Part shown: one piece after another, positions 52,058-58,882 of the stretch
Numbering within the stretch: the stretch's first letter is position 1
How the letters are laid out: each line of letters starts with the position of its first letter
Assembly: GCF_001971705.1 (NCBI RefSeq)
Contig: NZ_CP019328.1
Coordinates: forward strand, 124,001 to 188,000
From: Natronorubrum daqingense
GTDB taxonomy: Archaea; Halobacteriota; Halobacteria; Halobacteriales; Natrialbaceae
Length of the DNA stretch: 64,000 nt
Reading direction: 5' to 3'
The notes under the pieces: generated by a model
The model's input: the letters and a program-made list of their open reading frames with translations, nothing else
What the model was told of the DNA's origin: nothing
The model's database searches: none
Position numbers and translations under genes: made by a program

Positions 52058-52352
52058 CGCCCCACCGCCTGAGACAACTGCCGTCGTGATTGTAGCTGGC
52101 GTGCTCGAGCCCGGTCCAGCGATTTCTCGGCACCTCGAGAGACGACTACAAGCCGGTGACGGTAACTGATCTTCGTGGATTGTCGGCGCTCGTTTGCGCA
52201 TTCGCCATGCTATCGACGGCAAATCCGTGACCGCCCACAGACCAACAGTTCAAAATAACAACCAACACGGTTCGTCGCTACGTCGCCTACGCGATCAGAT
52301 TTGCACACCGCACCGTCGAACACAGCAAAAATCGATGGCTGTAGCACAACGG

Positions 52353-52742
52353 TTACAGATCGGTTCGGGGAACGACGACGATGGGGATCGGTGATCGCCC
52401 GAGCAGTCGCTGGACGACCGAACCAGTAGTCGCGAGACCTGCTGACCGTTCGTCGTTCGGAGAGAGGAGCAGTTCGTTCGCGTCGGCCGTCGCTACCGCC
52501 TCGAGAAGCGACGAGGCGGGGTCGTCAACATCCGTTAGCAGGGTCGTCTGTACGTCACCGACTGCTGGGAGTCTAACGGCTGCGACGTTCAGTGCCTCCC
52601 GTGCGTCTCGTGTTGCGTGTGCCTCTTCACCGGGAGCGAGACCAACGACTGTAACGGTATCGTCGGACGTCACTCGTTCGGCGAGGTAATCACAGCACGC
52701 TGCCATTTCGTGAACACCCATCGTCACGATCAAATAGTGCAT
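52353..52742 (-). CDS. Degenerate universal stress protein-like protein
   Basis: A 129-residue protein with Usp-like beginning MHYLIVTMGVHEMAACCDYLAERV and end TTGSVVQRLLGRSPIPIVVVPR. The ATP motif is largely degraded (SPNDERSAGLATTGSV retains a single Gly-Ser). It lies downstream of two strong inverted repeats at 52818-52928. Confidence 0.75.
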   Translation of the reverse strand: MHYLIVTMGVHEMAACCDYLAERVTSDDTVTVVGLAPGEEAHATRDAREALNVAAVRLPAVGDVQTTLLTDVDDPASSLLEAVATADANELLLSPNDERSAGLATTGSVVQRLLGRSPIPIVVVPRTDL

Positions 52743-52817
52743 ACCAGAGCCACTCGTTCGGCCGCCGAATAGCTGTCTTCTTGGGCAGGGATATCACGGC
52801 CAGGCTGTCCCAGTTTC

Positions 52818-52850
52818 CGAGCGGATTTTCCAACTCGGAAAATCCGCTCG
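52818..52850. repeat. 14-bp perfect inverted repeat with 5-nt loop
   Basis: Arms CGAGCGGATTTTCC (52818-52831) and GGAAAATCCGCTCG (52837-52850) pair perfectly around AACTC. In a transcript this would form a strong hairpin. It lies between the DUF7521 gene end and the Usp-like gene start on the same strand, so could be a terminator or a regulatory element of the downstream gene. Confidence 0.8.
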
Positions 52851-52877
52851 TGAAATTATTAGTTGACGGGAGAAAGT

Positions 52878-52928
52878 CATGCGTGATGAAACGCACCGTC
52901 GCTAGCTGGTGTTGTTTCATCACGCATG
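52878..52928. repeat. 15-bp perfect inverted repeat with 21-nt centre
   Basis: Arms CATGCGTGATGAAAC (52878-52892) and GTTTCATCACGCATG (52914-52928) pair perfectly around a 21-nt centre that itself holds a CACC...GGTG pair and a GCTAGC core. Together with the hairpin at 52818-52850 it makes a compact structured segment of 111 bp. Possible ncRNA, operator pair or small mobile-element remnant. Confidence 0.8.
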
Positions 52929-53111
52929 TCATCTCGACATCGCCACATCGCTGACTTGGGTTCGAGTCGATAGCCAGTTGGGTCCCCGCCCCATCTCGGT
53001 TCGACTCACCCTGCCTCAGCGCGGTCCCCACTTTCGCTTCGGCTCGAGGCGTACGCTGTCTCTCCAACGTCGTAGCCAGCTGACCCACCGATTGCAGTGA
53101 CGACACTCGAC

Positions 53112-53423
53112 TCAGTGACGACCGTACAGCGAGTACATGATCGCGACGAGGCCGCACAATCGGCTCACGTTCTCGAGAAACACCGTCACGACCTGTCCCG
53201 GGCTCGTGAGCGTCGTCACGACGACGTTGATCAAGAACGGAAAGAGCGTCAACAACAGTAACCCAGTAGCGAGATAGAGCATCGACGGCGTACCGTTTCG
53301 ACGGTAGCCTCGGTAGGCCTGATACGCGATGATCGTCCCGAGCAGTGCGACGAGAAAGAGACTGGCGATGGTCAGCAGTTCGAACAGGGGTGCTTCGTCG
53401 ACTCGAACGACGTTCTGGCTCAT
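53112..53423 (-). CDS. DUF7521-like small membrane protein
   Basis: A 103-residue membrane protein (ATG at 53423, overlapping the end of the wHTH gene by 4 bp). Three helices are visible: PLFELLTIASLFLVALLGTIIAY, LYLATGLLLLTLFPFLINVVV and LENVSRLCGLVAIMYSLY, connected by a basic QAYRGYRRNGTP loop. The pair of an ArsR-type HTH and this small membrane protein (annotated DUF7521) is common in haloarchaea; function unknown. Confidence 0.8.
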   Translation of the reverse strand: MSQNVVRVDEAPLFELLTIASLFLVALLGTIIAYQAYRGYRRNGTPSMLYLATGLLLLTLFPFLINVVVTTLTSPGQVVTVFLENVSRLCGLVAIMYSLYGRH

Positions 53424-53767
53424 CGCATCCCCTCCCATAGCCGGGTGAATTTGTCGGCGACGTCCTCTTCGCGATACGTGATCTCGAGTTCGAACGAGCC
53501 GTCTTCGAGGGTGAGTTCGAGGTGCTCGAGGTTCGCACTGTAGACGCTGTAGTGATTACCATCGGGTGCGAGTTCGGTTTCCTCGGAGACGAGTTGGCAC
53601 TCCTCGAGGCGGTCGAGTCGGCGATAGATCGTCGGCAGGGATGCATCACACCGCTCACTCAGGGTACTGGCAGACATGGGTTCGATGCTCGTATGGGTGA
53701 GGATTTTGCGTGCGTACTCGTCGTCGAGCACCGCGAGTACTGTCGAAAGATCAGTATCCTCACTCAC
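53420..53767 (-). CDS. Winged-helix ArsR-type transcriptional regulator
   Basis: A 115-residue protein; GTG at 53767 (VSEDTDLSTVLAVLDDEYARKIL) is preferred, since residues before it are not like the family. The winged helix spans about 5-75 with PMSASTLSERCDASLPTIYRRLDRLEECQLV as helix-turn-helix; the rest is a beta wing and a dimerisation strand. It overlaps by 4 bp with the DUF7521-like membrane gene and probably controls its own operon. Confidence 0.85.
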   Translation of the reverse strand: MSEDTDLSTVLAVLDDEYARKILTHTSIEPMSASTLSERCDASLPTIYRRLDRLEECQLVSEETELAPDGNHYSVYSANLEHLELTLEDGSFELEITYREEDVADKFTRLWEGMR

Positions 53768-53943
53768 TGGTAGCTGATCGTTCTGGCAACAATATGAAAA
53801 ACAGTCCGGTTTTTCTGAACGAGAGAACACGCATTCGATAGTCAACTCATCCGTTCGCCGGCACAGCGCTACGATGGCCCCGCCGTCTCAACAGCAGCGA
53901 AACTCCGAGTTTGTATATCAGTATGTGGTTTGCCGCCCACGAC

Positions 53944-54657
53944 TCACGCGAGGGTATCGAGCCAGTCGATCATCCGCCGTCGAAGCCGTCGCTCCCCCGC
54001 TCGAGTAAATCGATGACCTTCTCCAGCGAACGCCTCGAGCAATACGTCCGTCTCGAGGCGACGTGTCGCGTCGATACTGTGTTCGATACCGACGGAGTCG
54101 TCCGCTCTCCCGTGGAAAATCGCGACGGGGATCGAGAGGTCGGCCACGACAGCACCGAATCGGTGTCGCTCGAGGTCGTCGAAGAACCGACCGTCGATTC
54201 GATCACCCGTTTCGAACTCGAGGACGCCGTCGCGCTCGACTGACGACCGATAGTCGTCGAACGTCTCGTTCGCCGTTACCGGCTCTCGCGTCACGAGCGC
54301 ATCGATCCGGTCGTCGTCGATTGCCGCGTGGAACGCGACTTTGCCGCCGAAACTCGAGCCAAAGCAGACGTACGACGGAATATCGAAGTAGTCGACGACC
54401 GCCCGGAGGTCCGCGAGTTTCGAACTGAGCGTTTGCTCGAGGAACGTTCCATCGGACTCGCCACAGCCGCGAAAGTCGAATCTGACGGCGTTGTATCCGT
54501 GCTCGAGGGCGTAGCGACATCGCTGTTCGTAGCTCCCCGATTTGTCGCTCAGAAAGCCGTGACAGAAAACGATCCAGTCGGTCCCGGTCGTTTCGTGGTG
54601 GACGGCGGCGACCGATTCGTCGTTCGCGACTGGAATACGGTGCGTCGTCTCGGACAT
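53944..54657 (-). CDS. Alpha/beta hydrolase
   Basis: A 237-residue alpha/beta hydrolase; ATG at 54657 gives MSETTHRIPVANDESVAAVHHETT. The oxyanion region FCHGFLSDKSGSYEQRC (about 35-50), FDFRGCGESDG (about 65-75), nucleophile elbow CFGSSFGGKVAFHAA with Ser in GSSFGG (about 105-110), acid Asp in AIFHGRADDSVGIEHS (about 180) and His in GEGHRF (about 215) are all present. Likely a carboxylesterase or thioesterase-type enzyme. An 83-codon upstream extension is rejected. Confidence 0.93.
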   Translation of the reverse strand: MSETTHRIPVANDESVAAVHHETTGTDWIVFCHGFLSDKSGSYEQRCRYALEHGYNAVRFDFRGCGESDGTFLEQTLSSKLADLRAVVDYFDIPSYVCFGSSFGGKVAFHAAIDDDRIDALVTREPVTANETFDDYRSSVERDGVLEFETGDRIDGRFFDDLERHRFGAVVADLSIPVAIFHGRADDSVGIEHSIDATRRLETDVLLEAFAGEGHRFTRAGERRLRRRMIDWLDTLA

Positions 54658-54753
54658 TGTCTCACTGTTCGCCGGTACCACCGTAGTCGTTGCCCCGCTA
54701 TCCGCTCGGTAGCCAGCACAGCGTTTACCGTGAGGGGAGTACACGATCCTAGT

Positions 54754-54915
54754 ATGGCGACGACCCATCGATGTACCTGTGGGGCGCTCCTCCAGTTCAA
54801 CCAGGACCTCGAGAAGGAATCCGCCGGCGTCTCCCCCACGTGGAAGTGCCGAGAGTGTGGAACGCCGGTTCCCGGATTGGCGGCCGAGCGAATTCGCCAT
54901 CAACACCCCTCGTAG
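54754..54915 (+). CDS. Small zinc-ribbon protein
   Basis: A 53-residue protein with MATTHRCTCGALLQFN (CxC) and KCRECGTPV (CxxC), a compact zinc ribbon of C-x-C...C-x2-C type; the rest is short and basic at the end (ERIRHQHPS). A longer frame in the same phase beginning at 54328 is antisense to the hydrolase gene and is rejected. Function is unknown. Confidence 0.65.
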   Translation: MATTHRCTCGALLQFNQDLEKESAGVSPTWKCRECGTPVPGLAAERIRHQHPS

Positions 54916-55001
54916 GCTCCCCTGACGGTTCGCACACCGTCACCGTCCGGACTCCTGCAAGCACGAACGGTTTTCGGTCGTCTCATCTACGGACCGACAC
55001 C

Positions 55002-55274
55002 GTGACCCAATACAATCGACGGCGGCTGCTCGAGTTCACCGGAGTCGCTGCAGTCGGAACGATGACGGCACTCGCCGGGTGCGGTGACGACGACGGCGAA
55101 GCGGAACCGGATGCGGAAGACGACCAAGAGAACGATCAGGCCGAACACCCCGACGAAGTCGACGACGAAGACGGCGGTGGTGCGGGCGGCTCGAGCGAGG
55201 CTGAAGAGCCGACCGGTGGCCACCCCGACGAATCCGACGACTCCGAGACGGACGACGAGAACGGTGCCGAGTGA
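55002..55274 (+). CDS. Acidic Tat lipoprotein, low-complexity
   Basis: A 90-residue protein from GTG 55002 with signal VTQYNRRRLLEFTGVAAVGTMTALAGC, an RRR motif and lipobox Cys at about residue 27. The mature part is almost wholly Asp, Glu, Gly and Ser (GDDDGEAEPDAEDDQEND, DESDDSETDDENG). It may be a small anchored acidic tail or a truncated gene of a larger redox lipoprotein. Function is unknown. Confidence 0.6.
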   Translation: MTQYNRRRLLEFTGVAAVGTMTALAGCGDDDGEAEPDAEDDQENDQAEHPDEVDDEDGGGAGGSSEAEEPTGGHPDESDDSETDDENGAE

Positions 55275-55298
55275 GGCGGCGACAGCGCTACTCGCTAC

Positions 55299-56387
55299 TC
55301 ACTCGCGAATGTCATCCATGGTCTTTGCGACATCTTCGGCCTGAATGTCGCTGTACGCCTCGTGAGTCGTCTCGATGGACGCGTGTCGCAGCGCTTTCTG
55401 TGCCAGTTCCGAATGGCCTTTTTCGTAGAGTTCGCCACCGAGTGCTCGCCGAGCCCCGTGGGGTTGGAGATAGTCGGCGTCGCCCTCGAGTTCGATACCC
55501 GCCTCGTTCGTGAGTTGTTTGAGGATCTGGCGACCGGCTTCTTTGGTGATCGACGGCGGTGTGACCCCCGCTTCGCGACAGATTGCGTCGATGTCGCTGC
55601 CGGACTCGGGACGCTCGCCGGTCGCCTCCTCGACGGCGGTATACTTGCTCGCAGCGTGCCCGGTCGGAAACAGCGGCCAGTCGTCGGTCGGCGGGTCCTG
55701 TACGCGCTCGAGGCGCTCGAGAGCATTTCGGGCGGCTTTCGTGAGTCCAACGGGTTCGCGGTCGCGTGACTTGCCCAGAACCTCGAGACGGCCGCGTCCG
55801 AGATCGACGTCAGCCCACCGCAGTCCCTCCCGCTCGTCGTCGGTCGTATCGCGGAACATTTCGGCCCCGCGAAGCCCGAGTTCGGCGAGGAGGACGACGA
55901 TCGTTCGGTCGCGATACGCGCGATCGACCGGTACATCGATGGACTCCTCGCGAGCCATGCGGACTCGTTCGTCGGCGTACTCGAGGAGTCGCTCGCGCTG
56001 TGTGGGCTCCCAGAACTGCGTCTCTCGGGACGGCCTGTCTTCGGGGAGGAACTCCTCGGCGCTCTCGGTCGCCGCGGGGTTCGTGTCCAGTTGCTCGTCG
56101 CGGACGCAAAACGAGAGGAACGCTCGGACGTACGCGAAGTAGGTGTTAGCGGTCGAACCGGCGATCTCACCGTCGATAGCCCGCTCGCGGAGTTCGAGAC
56201 CGAACTCTCGACAGTCATTCGAGTCCAGGTCGCCGACGTATTCGACGCCCTCTCGAGTGCAGAACGCGGCGAACGACTCGAGGACGGGTTTCATCGTCGA
56301 TCGACTGCCGCCCGACTCGAGTTTTTTCTCGAGGTAGCGCTCGACGGCCTCGTAGACGGTCGTACCCCTGGGGTTTTCGCCTAGCAT
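55299..56387 (-). CDS. Tyrosine-type recombinase/integrase
   Basis: A 362-residue recombinase starting at ATG 56387 (MLGENPRGTTVYEAVERYLEKKLES). A core-binding domain (about 10-105) precedes the catalytic domain (about 135-355). Catalytic residues are visible: Arg in LGLRGAEMFR, Lys in VLGKSRDREP, HxxR in QPHGARRALGG, His in LRHASIETTHEAY, whose final Tyr is the nucleophile. All appear intact. It resembles haloarchaeal integrases used by proviruses and also by housekeeping recombinases. No attachment site or phage gene is recognised near it. A related but degenerate copy lies at 61271-62404. Confidence 0.9.
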   Translation of the reverse strand: MLGENPRGTTVYEAVERYLEKKLESGGSRSTMKPVLESFAAFCTREGVEYVGDLDSNDCREFGLELRERAIDGEIAGSTANTYFAYVRAFLSFCVRDEQLDTNPAATESAEEFLPEDRPSRETQFWEPTQRERLLEYADERVRMAREESIDVPVDRAYRDRTIVVLLAELGLRGAEMFRDTTDDEREGLRWADVDLGRGRLEVLGKSRDREPVGLTKAARNALERLERVQDPPTDDWPLFPTGHAASKYTAVEEATGERPESGSDIDAICREAGVTPPSITKEAGRQILKQLTNEAGIELEGDADYLQPHGARRALGGELYEKGHSELAQKALRHASIETTHEAYSDIQAEDVAKTMDDIRE

Positions 56388-56712
56388 GATCTTTGCTGTG
56401 GGCGAGGGCGCCGACCCAGGTAAATCTACTTGGTCAAACTGGCATTTAGCAAAGTAAATTCGAGTATCGCTAATTCCGCCGGTTTTCGCCTCGAGAGCCA
56501 TTGAAAAGGAGATTGTCGGGTTTATGAATCATATACTGCGATATAGAATTTTATTCCAGCAGTTGGGGGTTGGCTGTCAGCTTGCACCACTGCCGCCACG
56601 ACTACGTGGGAACCACTCGTGAACGTGTATCTACCGGTGTGATCCGCTTCGTCCCACCATTCAGAGTGCTCGTACAGTCATCGATCGACGACCAATTCCA
56701 CGCAGCGATATG

Positions 56713-56746
56713 CTTATACGGACTTTCCGTGTATACGTATGTGTAC
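56713..56746 (+). promoter_or_regulatory. vapBC promoter with candidate operator
   Basis: A TATA element (CTTATACG, 56713-56720) lies 28 bp before the VapB start, and between them GTATACGTATGTGTAC (56731-56746) contains overlapping palindromes GTATAC and TACGTA. This fits autoregulation of a vapBC operon by the toxin-antitoxin complex. Confidence 0.5.
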
Positions 56747-56980
56747 ATGGTGACGAAGACGATCTCGATCAAAGAAGAGGCCTACGAACGGTTGAAAGAC
56801 CACAAACGGGAAGGAGAGAGTTTTACCGATGTCGTCAACCGACTCACTAACGCTGATACGGACCCACTCGAGGCAGCAGGGTCGGTCCCCGGACTGGTGA
56901 GCGAAGGTGAACGCGAAGCGTTCCGCGAAAAATTCGACGAGGACGTGACGGAGCGAGAACGTGAACTATTTGGACAGTAG
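56747..56980 (+). CDS. vapB: VapB-type antitoxin
   Basis: A 77-residue protein (ATG 56747) with N-terminal ribbon-helix-helix-like MVTKTISIKEEAYERLKDHKREGESFTDVVNRL at about 1-33 and a charged C-terminal helix (EREAFREKFDEDVTERERELFG). It belongs to the DUF217-like antitoxin family. It overlaps the PIN toxin gene by 20 bp, so the two are coupled. It would bind the operator and neutralise the toxin. Confidence 0.85.
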   Translation: MVTKTISIKEEAYERLKDHKREGESFTDVVNRLTNADTDPLEAAGSVPGLVSEGEREAFREKFDEDVTERERELFGQ

Positions 56981-57365
56981 CGCGCTCGTCGATTTTCTCG
57001 ATCCCCAGACCGAGCACCACGACGACATTCGGTCATTTGTCGAAGAACGGCCGGAGAAAGCGTGGTTCGTCCCGACGATCGTTCTGTATGAGCTCTACCG
57101 ATATCGAGCACGACAAGTCGGGCCTGCTGGGATAGCCGAACTCGAGGAGAGCCTCGAGTGGATTGACCCCGTCGGTTTGTCGAAAGCGGCGGCCCGTGAG
57201 GCAGCGTTGATCGACGGCGAGTTGCTGTCCGCGGGGACGCCGATCAACCAGATAGACGTCCTGATTGCGGGTGTTACTCGCGAGGCTGGTGGGACACTCA
57301 TCACTCGAGACGCTGACTTTTCCGCAGTGAGTGACTTAGACGTCGAGCGTTACGTGTCGGGGTAA
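56961..57365 (+). CDS. vapC: VapC-type PIN-domain toxin
   Basis: A 134-residue PIN protein beginning with GTG at 56961 inside the antitoxin gene. Acidic catalytic residues: Asp5 in YLDSSALVDFL, Glu in VLYELYRY (about 44), Asp in NQIDVLIAG (about 97), Asp in TRDADFSAV (about 116). All four are present, so ribonuclease activity is expected. Paired with the antitoxin upstream. Confidence 0.92.
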   Translation: MNYLDSSALVDFLDPQTEHHDDIRSFVEERPEKAWFVPTIVLYELYRYRARQVGPAGIAELEESLEWIDPVGLSKAAAREAALIDGELLSAGTPINQIDVLIAGVTREAGGTLITRDADFSAVSDLDVERYVSG

Positions 57366-57571
57366 TGCGCGATTCCGTTCGACGCAGCCGGTTCACACAC
57401 ACAACCTCGGCCGTAACCGTGTTCGATTCTCGAGCGGGTCAAATCTGAAAGAGAGATGGGTGGACTTCATCTCACACAGTGTGTCTGGCGACGATCGCCG
57501 ACCGATTTTCCGCCTAAAACCCGCGAAATAACAGAACACAGCCCGTACCCACACCCGTCCAAGTAGAGCGA

Positions 57572-57877
57572 TTACTCGATACGGATCTGAAAGTGGGCCT
57601 CGCGCGTCGACCCGTCGATATGAATACGGCCGTCAGATACCTCCGTCCCATCGATCTGTCGCACTGCCGATTGAAGTCGGGTAGGGTCTACGGCCGCACT
57701 GACGGCATCCGAACCGCCCAATTCGCCCACGTCGGCAAAGTACCGCTCCGCGGTCCCGTTGACGCCGATATGTACATAAAATATATTTCGCGACTCGGCA
57801 TACCGTATCTCGTCCGGGTTCATGCCAAACTGTTGAAGCGCATCCCGAACTTGTTCTGTTGCGTGTTCAACGTTCAT
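57572..57877 (-). CDS. Hypothetical protein
   Basis: A 101-residue protein beginning at ATG 57877 (MNVEHATEQVRDALQQFGMNPDEIRYAESRNIFYVHIGVNG). It has a helix, then beta strands and a long hydrophilic middle, and ends REAHFQIRIE. No family is recognised. Composition is normal for a haloarchaeal protein. Confidence 0.55.
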   Translation of the reverse strand: MNVEHATEQVRDALQQFGMNPDEIRYAESRNIFYVHIGVNGTAERYFADVGELGGSDAVSAAVDPTRLQSAVRQIDGTEVSDGRIHIDGSTREAHFQIRIE

Positions 57878-58095
57878 ACGGCCATGTGAGCACCATATCA
57901 AATAAATCTATACTCTACGATGAAAGTAGTTCTGTGAGATATATCAGGAGCATGCCAGTCAGAAAATCATCCGTTGGAATCGCGCTCGTGCTAACGAGAG
58001 AGACGCCGTGAGAGAGCACGTCGAACGAACGGCGAGTTCCGAACCAGCAGTCGACCGTCCGCCACTCGAGAAAATGGAGACGGCGGGTCGAGAAA

Positions 58096-58287
58096 CTATC
58101 CGAACGTGAGCCCGTCTGACTCGTCAGTTCCAGCGCCTCGAGCGCTCGTGGATCCGTCGACTGAGACTGCTTCGACCGTTTCGATCGCGTGGCCGGTTTC
58201 GACGAAGTGTTCGACGGCGGATTTAGATTGGTCGAATCGCGCGATGCCGGGTTGCGTTTGCCAGTCGCAGTGAAGACAGTATTTCAT
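58096..58287 (-). CDS. Small cysteine/histidine zinc-finger protein
   Basis: A 63-residue protein MKYCLHCDWQTQPGIARFDQSKSAVEHFVETGH with a CxxC pair and two later histidines, consistent with a C2H2 zinc finger; the C-terminal 25 residues are acidic and low complexity. It precedes (10 bp) another small zinc-binding gene in the same direction. Confidence 0.6.
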   Translation of the reverse strand: MKYCLHCDWQTQPGIARFDQSKSAVEHFVETGHAIETVEAVSVDGSTSARGAGTDESDGLTFG

Positions 58288-58296
58288 TCGGATCGA

Positions 58297-58464
58297 TTAC
58301 TCGTGGTTCGACTGCCACTGTTCTTTACAGGACTGTTCACAGAAAGTGAACAATTTCGGATCGCGGTCCTTGTCGATCACTGCAGGGTGCCACTCGTCCG
58401 TCTCAATTTCGTCTCCGCAGTAGTGACACCGCGAATCGGACGTGGATCGCTGTTCGAGGCTCAT
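58297..58464 (-). CDS. DUF7576-like small zinc-binding protein
   Basis: A 55-residue protein (ATG 58464) with CHYCGDEIETDEWHPAV and a later CEQSCKEQW, i.e. CxxC...CxxxC ligands of a small zinc ribbon. I recall the family as DUF7576 in haloarchaea. An upstream extension to 58581 overlaps the HalOD1 gene and is rejected. Confidence 0.65.
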   Translation of the reverse strand: MSLEQRSTSDSRCHYCGDEIETDEWHPAVIDKDRDPKLFTFCEQSCKEQWQSNHE

Positions 58465-58489
58465 GGGTGCATGTCGTCTCTCGATCTGG

Positions 58490-58789
58490 TTAGTCCGTGC
58501 TGATCGACTCGGCCTGGGGCGTCGTTCGTGGCGTTCGGACCGAGACGTCGATAGCGCCATCGGCGGAGACGGTAACGTCACAGCCCGCGTATTCGAACGC
58601 TATCGTCCCGTTGGCTCGAGATGCCCCACCGTTCGTCGGTTCGAAGAGGGAATCCAGGCTCTCCGGATTGATCGCGTTGAAGATCGGCTCGAGTTCACAG
58701 GGATCCGTGTCCGTCGCGTCTGCAACTGCGGACACGACGCGCTGGCTTACTGGCGCGGAGTCGGGCAGCGTGAGATTGGAGGAAGTCAT
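58490..58789 (-). CDS. HalOD1 output-domain protein
   Basis: A 99-residue protein with SQRVVSAVADATDTDPCELEPIFNAINPESLDSLF (about 15-50) and FEYAGCDVTVSADGAIDVSV (about 64-84). This is the HalOD1 domain, found alone or attached to haloarchaeal response-regulator proteins, where it is thought to act as an output module. It lies next to the PAS/GAF/HTH_10 sensor gene, 93 bp away and in the same direction. Confidence 0.85.
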   Translation of the reverse strand: MTSSNLTLPDSAPVSQRVVSAVADATDTDPCELEPIFNAINPESLDSLFEPTNGGASRANGTIAFEYAGCDVTVSADGAIDVSVRTPRTTPQAESISTD

Positions 58790-58882
58790 TACACTAGTCT
58801 AGAGCGGCCCTCGCCGGGTAGGTATTATGAGTATCAGGCTATCCCCCTGGCGAACGCGTTGCTATCATCCTAGCACCGGGGC

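Larger units (their letters stand above)
52743..53111. other. 369-bp intergenic stretch with two inverted repeats
   Basis: No gene. The stretch carries the two inverted repeats listed next (52818-52850 and 52878-52928). A large open frame through it and the gene 53420-53767 on the minus strand is rejected as spurious. Confidence 0.5.

Noticed and set aside
52690-53658. 322-codon minus-strand frame over the gap and the DUF7521 and wHTH genes
   Set aside because: Composition is Arg/Ser-rich and it runs antiphase to the two well-supported genes.
54328-54753. Long plus-strand frame before the small zinc ribbon
   Set aside because: It is antisense to the hydrolase gene, and the zinc ribbon begins cleanly at ATG 54754.
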